DNA of 17,349 nt. It comes from an uncultured Gammaproteobacteria bacterium (GTDB lineage Bacteria; Pseudomonadota; Gammaproteobacteria; Xanthomonadales; Xanthomonadaceae). The stretch is taken from assembly GCA_946885735.1 (NCBI GenBank), contig CAMPGW010000064.1, positions 1 through 17,349 of the forward strand. Reading direction: 5' to 3'. A program made the position numbers and the translations under genes. The notes beneath the pieces were generated by a model. It was not told the origin of the DNA and did not search any database. It saw only the letters and a list, made by a program, of their open reading frames with translations. Each line of letters starts with the position of its first letter. Within the stretch, counting starts at the first letter, position 1. Below, piece after piece: positions 1 to 6,951 of the stretch.

Positions 1-779
1 CGGGCAGCACCCACGTCTACACGATCAAGGCCTACGACAAGGCCGGCAACGTGCGGACGTCCAACTCGATCACCTTCACCACCGGCAAGAGCGGCTCGTA
101 CTTCTCGGCGACCGTGCCTTCCTCGTCGTCCACCACCACCACCACGACCACCACCGGCACGAGCAGCTCGGCCGACACCACCGCGCCGACCGTCAACACC
201 TCCCTGTCGGTCTACAGCAGCTCGATCACGATGAACGCCAACGCCACCGACAGCAGCGGCGTGAGCAAGGTCGAGTTCTACATCGACGGCCAGAAGAAGG
301 GCCAGGACTACGCCCCGGGCTGGTCCATGAGCATGAGCACCGCGAGCTGGTGGCCGGGCAGCACCCACGTCTACACGATCAAGGCCTACGACAAGGCCGG
401 CAACGTGCGCAGCTCCAACTCGATCACCTTCACCACCGGCAAGAGCGGTTCCTTCTCCTCGGCCACGGTGCCGTCCTCGACGAGCACCACCTCGTCCTCG
501 TCCTCCGCCGACACGACGGCGCCGACGGTCAGCGCCTCGGTCGCGGTGTCCAGCGGCTCGATCACCATGAAGGCCAGCGCCAGCGACAACGTCGGCGTCG
601 CCCGCGTGGACTTCTACATCGATGGCGTGAAGAAGGGCTACGACACCACGTCCGCCTACTCGCTGTACTGGAACACCAGCAGCTGGTGGCCGGGCAGCAG
701 CCACACGCTCGTCGCCAAAGCCTACGACAAGGCCGGCAACGTGCGCAGTTCGTCGGGCGTGACCTTCAGGATCCCCTGA
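1..779 (+). CDS. C-terminal part of a secreted Ig-like repeat protein (partial, N-terminus outside window)
   Basis: The frame is open to the left edge (codons in phase from base 3) and stops with TGA at 777-779. About 258 residues are visible: the end of one repeat, then two full Ig-like units. Each full unit starts with ADTTAPTV, carries a FYIDG strand and an SSWWPGS or ASWWPGS turn, and ends in KAYDKAGNVR. These are hallmarks of bacterial Ig-like domains (Big family) found at the C-terminus of secreted proteases and other exoenzymes. Ser/Thr-rich linkers separate the units. The last unit ends in GVTFRIP with no sorting signal or anchor. The catalytic or main domain must lie upstream, so the enzyme cannot be named. 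The role is probably substrate or surface binding, or spacing outside the cell. The 3' end overlaps the convergent cysteine desulfhydrase gene by 14 bases. Confidence 0.8.
   Translation, partial: GSTHVYTIKAYDKAGNVRTSNSITFTTGKSGSYFSATVPSSSSTTTTTTTTGTSSSADTTAPTVNTSLSVYSSSITMNANATDSSGVSKVEFYIDGQKKGQDYAPGWSMSMSTASWWPGSTHVYTIKAYDKAGNVRSSNSITFTTGKSGSFSSATVPSSTSTTSSSSSADTTAPTVSASVAVSSGSITMKASASDNVGVARVDFYIDGVKKGYDTTSAYSLYWNTSSWWPGSSHTLVAKAYDKAGNVRSSSGVTFRIP
1..779 (+). repeat. Tandem Ig-domain repeats, about 354 and 336 bp period
   Basis: Bases 1-55 recur without mismatch at 355-409, a period of 354 bp or 118 codons, and similarity continues for about 60 more bases. The third copy (conserved core from about 721) is spaced about 336 bp from the second, because its linker is shorter, and is more diverged. 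Near-identity at DNA level, including third codon positions, points to recent duplication or gene conversion between the first two units. Confidence 0.85.
131..155 (+). repeat. CAC trinucleotide tract encoding a poly-Thr linker
   Basis: Five CAC units, one CGAC interruption and further CCAC units encode a run of eight Thr in the linker between Ig units. Trinucleotide tracts like this can change length by slippage while keeping the frame. The matching linker before the last unit is Ser-rich and lacks the long run. Confidence 0.6.
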
Positions 780-1902
780 CCGAAGCCGGGCCCGCGGCCA
801 GGGGTCGCGGGCCCGCACCCTCGAGTGCCTCGCGCAGGCCACGGCCTGCGCTTTCCACGTCCAGCCCGCGGCGCGCGCACCAGTCGGCGTCGAACAGGGT
901 CTGGTCGTAGCGTTCGCCCCGATCGCAAAGCAGGCTGACGATGCTGCCCACTTCGCCGCGCGCGTGCATCCCGGCGGCGATGCGCAGGCATGCCGCGAAG
1001 TTGGTCCCCGAGGAGCCACCGTAGCGCTGGCCGAGCAATGCCTCGAGTGCGCTTGCCGCGGCGATGGAGCAGGCATCGTCCACGCCGACGACCGCGTCCA
1101 CCACTTCGAAGAGGAAACCGGGCTCCACCGAAGGCCGGCCGATGCCTTCGATCATCGTGGGTCGCGAGGCAATCGCGGCACGGTCGCGCGCGGCCCAGCC
1201 GACCGCGAACGCACTCCCTTCCGGCTCGGCCGCGCACAGGCGGCTGCGCAGGCCCTGGTAGCGCAGGTAGCGCCCGATCGTCGCCGAGGTTCCGCCGGTG
1301 CCGATGCCGCAGACCACCCAGGCCGGTTCCGGATGCGGCTCCCCGGCCATCTGCGCCAGGATCGACTCGGCGATGTTGTTGTTGCCGCGCCAGTCGGTGG
1401 CGCGCTCGGCCAGGCCGAACTGGTCCAGGTGGCAGGCGCCGCGCGCGGCATGCCAGCGCGCGCGCTCGTGCACCTGCGCCGGGTCGGCGACCAGGTCGCA
1501 GTGTCCGCCCAGCGCCTGCACATCGCGGATCTTCGCCGGCGCCGTGCATTCGGGCATCACCGCGATGAAGGGCAGCCCCAGCAGGCGTGCGAACCAGGCT
1601 TCGGAAATCGCCGTGCTGCCCGAGGACGCATCCACCACCGCCTGGCCCGCGTGCAGCCGCGCATTGCATAGCGCGTACAGGAACAGCGAGCGCGCCAACC
1701 GGTGCTTGAGGCTGCCGGTGGGGTGCGCCGCCTCGTCCTTGAGGTAGACGTCGATGCCGGGAAAGCGCGGTAGCTGCAGCCGCAGCAGGCGGGTATCGGC
1801 GCAGGCCGCCGCCTCCTCGCGCAGGCGGGCGACGGCCCGGCGCGCGAACTCGCGGTCCGACACCGGCCGGGCGGCGAGGGCGGGGGCATGAGCGGCGCTC
1901 AC
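766..1902 (-). CDS. cds1: Cds1-like PLP-dependent L-cysteine desulfhydrase (cysteine synthase superfamily)
   Basis: The 378-residue protein is a fold-type II PLP enzyme. PTGSLKHRLARSL holds the PLP lysine (K66), SSGST is at 93-97, and the phosphate-binding GTGGT is at 201-205. The long stretch around DQFGLAERATDWRGNNNIAES closely resembles what I recall of mycobacterial Cds1 (Rv3684), which degrades L-cysteine to pyruvate, ammonia and H2S. A cysteine synthase-type beta-replacement activity remains possible. The GTG start at 1902-1900 overlaps the decarboxylase stop as GTGA, so the two genes are probably translationally coupled. A much longer upstream extension of this frame exists but only runs antisense-like through the decarboxylase gene. 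An extra N-terminal stretch of about 20 residues precedes the conserved region. The stop lies inside the convergent Ig-protein gene. Confidence 0.75.
   Translation of the reverse strand: MSAAHAPALAARPVSDREFARRAVARLREEAAACADTRLLRLQLPRFPGIDVYLKDEAAHPTGSLKHRLARSLFLYALCNARLHAGQAVVDASSGSTAISEAWFARLLGLPFIAVMPECTAPAKIRDVQALGGHCDLVADPAQVHERARWHAARGACHLDQFGLAERATDWRGNNNIAESILAQMAGEPHPEPAWVVCGIGTGGTSATIGRYLRYQGLRSRLCAAEPEGSAFAVGWAARDRAAIASRPTMIEGIGRPSVEPGFLFEVVDAVVGVDDACSIAAASALEALLGQRYGGSSGTNFAACLRIAAGMHARGEVGSIVSLLCDRGERYDQTLFDADWCARRGLDVESAGRGLREALEGAGPRPLAAGPASVRGS
787..815 (+). terminator. GC-rich hairpin just past the Ig-protein stop
   Basis: A perfect 9-bp stem (787-795 with 807-815) encloses an 11-base loop, starting 8 bases after the TGA of the Ig-repeat gene. 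No T-run follows, so it is not a canonical intrinsic terminator. It lies inside the last codons of the opposing desulfhydrase gene, so the palindrome could also be incidental to coding at high GC. Confidence 0.4.
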
Positions 1903-3839
1903 GCGACGGCCCTGCTCGCCGGCACGCGCAGCATCGCCTGCATCCGCCGGGCCAGGAATTCGAAGTAGCGATCGATGTAGCTGATGCCGTTCTCGCGGTC
2001 GACCAGGTAGGGATTCATCAGCGTGTGGCGCAGGATCAGCAACCCGTCGGCGTCCGCGCCGCCATCGTCCGCCAGCCCGAGCCGACCCAGGATGCGGTGC
2101 AACTCGGCTTCGCCAACCACCTCCGGCCGCAGCCGCGTCACCGATCCGAAGAACTCCTTCAGCTGCAGGGGCTGCGTGGGATCGCAGCGCAGCTCGTCGT
2201 GCAGGCGGGCGACGAAAGCGTTGGCCACCGCCGGATCGCGATTGCCGGCGGGATTGAGCGCGAGGCAGACCAGGTTGCTGTCGGGTTCGAACGGCACGAT
2301 CGCATGGACGCAGGCAAGCTCCTCGGCGAAGCGCAGCGCGCGAGCGTGGAACGCCTCGGCCGAACGGATCGTCTGCGCCTGCAGGCGGCCGAAGTTGGCA
2401 TGGTCCAGCGGCAGCACGCGGTGCGTGACGTAGGCCGCGGCGGCAGCGGCGCCGGGCTTGGACCCTTCCGGAATGAAGCGCCCGAGGTTGCGGTAGCGCG
2501 CCGGGTAGGACGCGGCGGAGGTGTCGTGGAAGACGTAGTCCGCGCGTTCGTCCAGCAGGGCCACCGCGCGATGGTCGCGACATACGAAGGCGCCAGCGCC
2601 GTAAGGCAGGTAGCCCAGCTTGTGCGGATCCACCGTCACCGAGTCCACGCCGGCCAGCGCGGCAAAGGCCGCGTGCACCGCCGGCAATGGGAAGTGCGCG
2701 AACTCGCCCTGCATCTCCGCCAGACCGCGCAGGCCGCCGTCGCCGCGCCGGAACAGGCTGGCCAGGTAGCCACCCCAGGCGGCGTCCACGTGCACCCCGA
2801 AGCCGAAACCGCGCGCCGCTGCGGCATCGCGCGCGGCCACGACCCGGTCGACCGGGTCGATGGTGCCGAACTCGGTGGTGCCCACTACCGCCACCACTGC
2901 CAGCACTGGCTGCCCCCGCGCTTCGCACGCCTGCAGCTGCGCTTCGAGGGCGTCGGCGTCCATCCGCATGCCGCGCCCCGGCACGGCCTGCAGCTGCGCG
3001 CGGCCGAGGCCGAGCAGCTTCATGCCCTTGCTCCACGAGTAGTGCGCCGACACCGGCGCCAGCACCGCGGGCACCCGCAACTGCGGATGCGCGGCCATGA
3101 AGTCCACCCATCCCAACTGCTCCAGCCGGTGCGCCCGCACGCGCGCATCCCAGCGCCGGCGATCGCGGGCGTCGAGCTGGCCGCGCCAGGTCTGCCACTC
3201 ATCCACCAGCACGATGCCCTGCGCCGGCGCAAGGTTGAAGGCGGACCAGTCATCCTCCGGCAAGGCCAGCTCCGGCACGCCGGCCGCGCGCAGCGCCACC
3301 GGAAACGTCTTGAGGGCGAGCGCCAGTCGCAGCGCCTGGTAGTTGGCGACGGTACCGCCGGAGGTGAGGTGGCCGAAGGCGCAATCGCGCGTGTCCGGGT
3401 CGGCGTTGAAGCCGAGCATGCGCGCCAGCTGCAGGCCCACCTGCACCTCGAGGTCGGCGGTGACCGGCGCGGCGTCCTCGCTGACGTTGTTCGGGTTGTA
3501 GGGCAGGGTCAGGATCTGCGCCGCCAGGCCGGGAATCAGCAGGTCGGAGACCATGTGGCCGAGATAGCGCGGGCTGTGGAAGGGCACCGATTTCTTCAGC
3601 GCGGCCGAGAGCTGGTGCAACTCGCGGCGCAGTCGCGCCTCGAAGGCGCGATAGTCGGGATGCTGCGCGGCCGCCGTGGAGATCGCCGGTGGATCCTCGG
3701 GGTGGAAGTTGCGGCGCCAGTAGACATGGTCGCGCAGGAACTCGACGACCAGCTTTTCCAGCAGGCCGTCGTTCTCCGCGTAGGGGCCGAGGAAACAGGC
3801 GTCGAGCGCCCGTTCCGGTGTCGCGAGCTCTTCGTGCAT
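1899..3839 (-). CDS. Group II PLP-dependent decarboxylase, tyrosine-decarboxylase-like
   Basis: This 646-residue protein is about the length of bacterial tyrosine decarboxylases and longer than typical aromatic amino acid or glutamate decarboxylases. Visible motifs are PRYLGHM (90-96), TSGGT (159-163), SAHYS with the ring-stacking His266, HVDAAWGG with Asp352, and VDPHKLGYLPYGAG with the PLP lysine K407. These mark a complete catalytic site. The VDPHK-G-Y-P-Y pattern is the tyrosine-decarboxylase-type variant; the true substrate (tyrosine, aspartate, another amino acid or a cysteine derivative) cannot be read from sequence. Decarboxylation yields an amine and consumes a proton, so roles in acid tolerance or amine synthesis are plausible. 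The ATG at 3839 is preceded by only a weak AGG and no real Shine-Dalgarno sequence. An FNR-like box and a -10 element fit a leaderless transcript. The gene is followed directly by the overlapping desulfhydrase gene. Confidence 0.8.
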   Translation of the reverse strand: MHEELATPERALDACFLGPYAENDGLLEKLVVEFLRDHVYWRRNFHPEDPPAISTAAAQHPDYRAFEARLRRELHQLSAALKKSVPFHSPRYLGHMVSDLLIPGLAAQILTLPYNPNNVSEDAAPVTADLEVQVGLQLARMLGFNADPDTRDCAFGHLTSGGTVANYQALRLALALKTFPVALRAAGVPELALPEDDWSAFNLAPAQGIVLVDEWQTWRGQLDARDRRRWDARVRAHRLEQLGWVDFMAAHPQLRVPAVLAPVSAHYSWSKGMKLLGLGRAQLQAVPGRGMRMDADALEAQLQACEARGQPVLAVVAVVGTTEFGTIDPVDRVVAARDAAAARGFGFGVHVDAAWGGYLASLFRRGDGGLRGLAEMQGEFAHFPLPAVHAAFAALAGVDSVTVDPHKLGYLPYGAGAFVCRDHRAVALLDERADYVFHDTSAASYPARYRNLGRFIPEGSKPGAAAAAAYVTHRVLPLDHANFGRLQAQTIRSAEAFHARALRFAEELACVHAIVPFEPDSNLVCLALNPAGNRDPAVANAFVARLHDELRCDPTQPLQLKEFFGSVTRLRPEVVGEAELHRILGRLGLADDGGADADGLLILRHTLMNPYLVDRENGISYIDRYFEFLARRMQAMLRVPASRAVA

Positions 3840-3845
3840 GTCGAC

Positions 3846-3887
3846 AGCCTAGGGCCGGCGCGTACTGGTGACCTTGATGCAGGTCAA
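3846..3887 (-). promoter_or_regulatory. FNR/ANR-like box and -10 element for the decarboxylase operon
   Basis: Read on the - strand, TTGAC-CTGC-ATCAA at 3887-3874 matches the FNR/ANR/DNR consensus TTGAT-N4-ATCAA at 9 of 10 positions. Its centre is 41.5 bases upstream of the A of the ATG at 3839, the standard class II activator position if transcription starts at that A. TAGGCT at 3851-3846 then falls exactly at -12 to -7, with T, A and T at the three key positions. The box overlaps the stop codon of the upstream topoisomerase gene. The regulator itself is not in the window, so control by low oxygen or nitric oxide is inferred. Confidence 0.55.
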
Positions 3888-4954
3888 AGCGCCCGGCGGC
3901 CGGGCGCGAGGAAAGCCAGGGCCAGCTTCTCGAGCTTGCGTGGATGGCCAAGGTCGCTGGCGGCGATGGAACGGGCCAGCCTGCCGTCGCGCCAGCCCTC
4001 GAACACCCGCGGGTGGATGTAGGAGGCGCGGCAGACCGCCGGCGTGTTGCCCAGTTGCGCAGCCACCTCGGCGATGGCCTGCTTCTGCGCCGCGGCCAGC
4101 GCGCGCTCGCCACCCTCGGTCGGCGGCGGCGAACGCACCAGCGCCGCGATCGCCGCGAGCGTGCCGCCCCAGGTGCGGAAGTCCTTGGCGCTGAAGTCCT
4201 CGCCGCAGGCAGACTGCAGGTACTCGTTGACATCGCCCGATCCGATCGGGTGCGGCAGGCCATCGTCGCCCAGGTACTGGAACAGGCGCTGTCCGGGCAG
4301 TTGCTGGCAGCGCCGCACCAGCCGCGCGAGGCGGGGGTCCTCGAGGCTCACGCGATGCTGCTTTCCACTTTTTCCACGGAACTCGAACAGCGCGCCACCG
4401 CGCGGGAAGCGCACGTGGCGATTGCGCAGCGTGGTCAGGCCGAAGCTGTTGTTCTCGCGGGCGTACTCGTGGTTGCCGACGCGGATGAGCGTTTCCGCCA
4501 GCAGGCTGACGACCGTCGCCAGCACTTTCTCGCGGGGCAGTCCGGGACGTTTCAGGTCGCGCGACAAACGACGCCGCAGCGCGGGCAGGCGTCGCCCGAA
4601 ATCGGCGATGCGCTCGAACTTTCCGCCATCGCGGGTCTGTCGCCAGCGCGGGTGGTAGCGGTACTGCTTGCGTCCGCGCGCGTCACGGCCGGTGGCCTGC
4701 AGGTGGCCCTGCGCGTCCGCGCAGATCCAGACGTCGCGGTAGGCGGGCGGAATCGCGAGCCGGCGGATGCGCTCGAGCGTGGCCGCATCGGTGACGCGGG
4801 CGCCGTCGGCGGTGAAGTAGGCGAAGCCGCGGCCGCAGCGTCGGCGGCGCAGGCCGGGCGCGACGTCGCTGACGTAGTGCAGCCCGGCATCGCGGGCCGC
4901 GGCCTTCTGCAGCGGGTCGGGCGCGGGCGGGACGTCGCGGTCGCCGGCATCCAT
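3884..4954 (-). CDS. Bacterial DNA topoisomerase IB
   Basis: The 356-residue protein relaxes supercoiled DNA by a 3'-phosphotyrosine mechanism in the nucleoid. The N-terminal part carries the conserved IPPAYRDVWIC and KQYRYHPRW segments. The C-terminal catalytic domain shows R158 (LIRVGN), a lysine in FRGKSGKQH (195 or 198), R260 (KDFRTWGGT) and the nucleophile Y312 in CRASYIHP. Nine residues before it is N303, where eukaryotic and poxvirus enzymes have histidine; the Asn form is normal in bacterial members such as the Deinococcus enzyme. The length fits the family. The ATG at 4954 is preceded by AGGAG with 6-base spacing, which supports this start. A 66-base gap separates it from fabB upstream on the same strand. 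It is probably a stand-alone or weakly co-transcribed gene, since the decarboxylase downstream appears to have its own promoter. Confidence 0.9.
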   Translation of the reverse strand: MDAGDRDVPPAPDPLQKAAARDAGLHYVSDVAPGLRRRRCGRGFAYFTADGARVTDAATLERIRRLAIPPAYRDVWICADAQGHLQATGRDARGRKQYRYHPRWRQTRDGGKFERIADFGRRLPALRRRLSRDLKRPGLPREKVLATVVSLLAETLIRVGNHEYARENNSFGLTTLRNRHVRFPRGGALFEFRGKSGKQHRVSLEDPRLARLVRRCQQLPGQRLFQYLGDDGLPHPIGSGDVNEYLQSACGEDFSAKDFRTWGGTLAAIAALVRSPPPTEGGERALAAAQKQAIAEVAAQLGNTPAVCRASYIHPRVFEGWRDGRLARSIAASDLGHPRKLEKLALAFLAPGRRAL

Positions 4955-5020
4955 GCCGGACTCCTGGGCTGCGCCTTCGAAGCGGGAGCCCGAGACTACC
5001 CGCGGCCGGCTGAACCGTCC

Positions 5021-6250
5021 TCAGTCGCCCCAGCGGCGCAGCACCAGCGAGGCATTGGTGCCGCCGAAGCCGAAGCTGTTGGACATCACCGTGCGCAGGT
5101 CTGCCTCGCGGGTCGTGGTCACCAGCGGCAGTCCCGCCGCGGCGGGATCGGGCGTCTCGACGTTCGCGCTGCCGGCGATGAAGCCGCCCTGCAGCATCAG
5201 CAGGCAATAGATCGCCTCGTGCACGCCGGCCGCGCCGAGCGAGTGGCCCGACAGCGACTTGGTGGAGGAGAACGGCGGCACACCGCCGTACTTCGACCCG
5301 GTGCCGAACACCTCGCGCATGGCGCCGAGTTCGGCCACGTCGCCCACCGGCGTCGAGGTGCCGTGGGTGTTGAGGTAATCGATCGGTCCGTCCACGGTGG
5401 CGAGCGCCTGGCGCATGCAGCGCGCCGCGCCTTCGCCGGAGGGCGCCACCATGTCGGCGCCATCGGAGGTCGCGCCGTAGCCGACGATCTCGGCGAGGAT
5501 GCGGGCGCCACGCGCCTGCGCATGCGAGAGCGACTCCACCACCACCATGCCGCCGCCGCCGGCGATGACGAAGCCGTCGCGGTCGGCGTCGTAGGCGCGC
5601 GAGGCGCGCTGCGGGGTGTCGTTGTACTTGCTGCTCAGCGCGCCCATGGCGTCGAACAGCATCGTCTGCGTCCAGTGCAGTTCCTCGCCGCCACCGGCGA
5701 ACACCAGGTCCTGCTTGCCGAGCTGGATCTGCTCCATCGCCGCGCCGATGCAGTGCGCCGACGTCGCGCAGGCCGAGGAGATCGAGTAGTTGATGCCGCG
5801 GATGCGGAAGGCGGTGGCGAGGTTGGCCGACACCGTCGAGCACATCGTGCGCGTCACCATGTAGGGGCCGACGCGGCGCACGCCCTTGGCGCGCAGCAGG
5901 TCGGCGGCTTCCACCTGGTTGGCGCAGGAACCGCCGCCGCTGCCGGCGATCACGCCGATGCGCGGGTCGCTGACCGCGGCCGGGTCCAGGCCGGCATCGG
6001 CGATGGCGTCCAGCATGCCGACATGGGCAAACGCGGCGGCGTCGCCCATGAAGCGGCGCTGCTTGCGATCGATGCGCGCGTCCAGGTCGATGTCGGGCGC
6101 GCCGCCGACCTGGCTGCGGAAACCGAGTTCGGCGTATTCGGGAATGGCGCGGATGCCCGGACGGCTCTCGCGCAGGGAGGCCGCGACGCTGTCGCGGTCG
6201 TTGCCGAGGCAGGAGACGAGCCCGAGGCCGGTGATGACGACGCGTTCCAT
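5021..6250 (-). CDS. fabB: Beta-ketoacyl-ACP synthase I
   Basis: FabB condenses malonyl-ACP with acyl-ACP in the cytoplasm and is needed to elongate the cis-3-decenoyl-ACP made by FabA into unsaturated fatty acids. The 409-residue protein is full length. The catalytic triad is complete: C161 in [11 protein letters not shown]296 in [11 protein letters not shown] and H336 in [12 protein letters not shown], with K331 nearby. The C-terminal [12 protein letters not shown] loop is also intact. The start ATG lies only 7 bases after the fabA stop, with no strong ribosome site of its own. Expression is therefore probably coupled to fabA, the usual fabAB arrangement of gammaproteobacteria. The adjacent FabA makes FabB more likely than FabF. 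Confidence 0.95.
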   Translation of the reverse strand: MERVVITGLGLVSCLGNDRDSVAASLRESRPGIRAIPEYAELGFRSQVGGAPDIDLDARIDRKQRRFMGDAAAFAHVGMLDAIADAGLDPAAVSDPRIGVIAGSGGGSCANQVEAADLLRAKGVRRVGPYMVTRTMCSTVSANLATAFRIRGINYSISSACATSAHCIGAAMEQIQLGKQDLVFAGGGEELHWTQTMLFDAMGALSSKYNDTPQRASRAYDADRDGFVIAGGGGMVVVESLSHAQARGARILAEIVGYGATSDGADMVAPSGEGAARCMRQALATVDGPIDYLNTHGTSTPVGDVAELGAMREVFGTGSKYGGVPPFSSTKSLSGHSLGAAGVHEAIYCLLMLQGGFIAGSANVETPDPAAAGLPLVTTTREADLRTVMSNSFGFGGTNASLVLRRWGD

Positions 6251-6257
6251 GGCCGGA

Positions 6258-6767
6258 TCAGAGGTTGTCGGTGGAGGTGAACAGGCCGACCCGCAGGTCG
6301 GTCGCGGAGTAGATCTCGCGGCCGTCGACGAGCATGCGTGCGTCGGCGATGGCCAGGACCAGCTTACGTTCTACCACGCGCTTGATGTCCACTTCATAAC
6401 GCACGAGTTTGGCGGTGGGCAGCACCTGGCCGGCGAACTTGACCTCACCCACGCCGAGCGCGCGGCCGCGGCCCGGGTTGCGCTTCCACACCAGGAAGAA
6501 GCCCACCAGCTGCCACATCGCGTCCAGGCCCAGGCAGCCGGGCATCACCGGGTCGCCGCGGAAGTGGCACTGGAAGAACCACAGGTCCGGGGTGATGTCG
6601 AGTTCGGCTTCGATGCGGCCCTTGCCGAAGGCGCCGCCCTCGTCGCTGATATGGGTGATGCGATCCATCATCAGCATGTCCGGCAGCGGCAGGCGGCCGT
6701 TGTCGGGGCCGAACATCTCGCCACGGCCGCAGGCCAGCAGCTGTTCGCGGGTGAAGGATTCGATCAT
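6258..6767 (-). CDS. fabA: 3-hydroxydecanoyl-ACP dehydratase/isomerase
   Basis: FabA dehydrates 3-hydroxydecanoyl-ACP and isomerises trans-2- to cis-3-decenoyl-ACP, the branch point of anaerobic-type unsaturated fatty acid synthesis. The 169-residue protein matches the family length (about 171). The active-site residues are H68 in [17 protein letters not shown] and D82 in [10 protein letters not shown]. The segment [20 protein letters not shown] is nearly identical to the E. coli sequence as I recall it. I chose the ATG at 6767 ([10 protein letters not shown]) because alignment to known FabA begins there. An in-frame ATG at 6815 would add 16 Arg-rich residues with no family counterpart. Neither start has a clear Shine-Dalgarno sequence. 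The gene is first in the fabA-fabB pair, with 184 bases between it and proS. Confidence 0.92.
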   Translation of the reverse strand: MIESFTREQLLACGRGEMFGPDNGRLPLPDMLMMDRITHISDEGGAFGKGRIEAELDITPDLWFFQCHFRGDPVMPGCLGLDAMWQLVGFFLVWKRNPGRGRALGVGEVKFAGQVLPTAKLVRYEVDIKRVVERKLVLAIADARMLVDGREIYSATDLRVGLFTSTDNL

Positions 6768-6922
6768 CGGGGGGCGCGTCCATGGCGGCGCCCGGCGGGC
6801 GCGTGAAGCGCGCATTGTTCCGAATTCGCGCCGCGCACGCGAGCGCAGGCGCCCGATGCGCGGCTAATCGCTTGATTGGCTTCGACTATGCGCGGGCGTA
6901 TGCAATGGCTCGCGCGCGCTGC

Positions 6923-6944
6923 GGGCTGCGCGATTGCGCAGCCC
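6923..6944 (-). terminator. Perfect 9-bp hairpin after proS
   Basis: GGGCTGCGC and GCGCAGCCC pair around a 4-base loop, starting 7 bases beyond the proS stop on the - strand. No U-tract follows, so termination would be weak or of the L-shaped type described in high-GC genomes. The rest of the proS-fabA gap (6768-6951) contains an AT-richer patch at about 6866-6907, but I cannot pick a convincing fabA promoter from it. Confidence 0.5.
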
Positions 6945-6951
6945 ACGACGC

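Noticed and set aside
1903..3198. Upstream extension of the desulfhydrase frame, giving an apparent 810-residue protein
   Set aside because: The extra part lies inside the well-conserved decarboxylase gene on the same strand, is Arg/Ala/Gly-rich low-complexity sequence, and the GTG at 1902 overlapping the decarboxylase stop gives a family-length enzyme.
3839..3884. Decarboxylase as a simple read-through gene of topoisomerase IB
   Set aside because: The 44-base gap plus box and -10 element suggest a separate promoter; co-transcription is possible but not the best reading.
2025..4022. Long + strand open frame (665 codons) opposite the decarboxylase
   Set aside because: It is antisense to a conserved enzyme gene, and its translation is His/Arg/Gln/Val-rich without any domain. 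Long antisense frames are expected at this GC content.
3944..6280. Long + strand open frame (778 codons) opposite topoisomerase IB and fabB
   Set aside because: It spans two conserved - strand genes and their spacer, has biased Arg/Ala/Gly/His composition and no recognisable motif.
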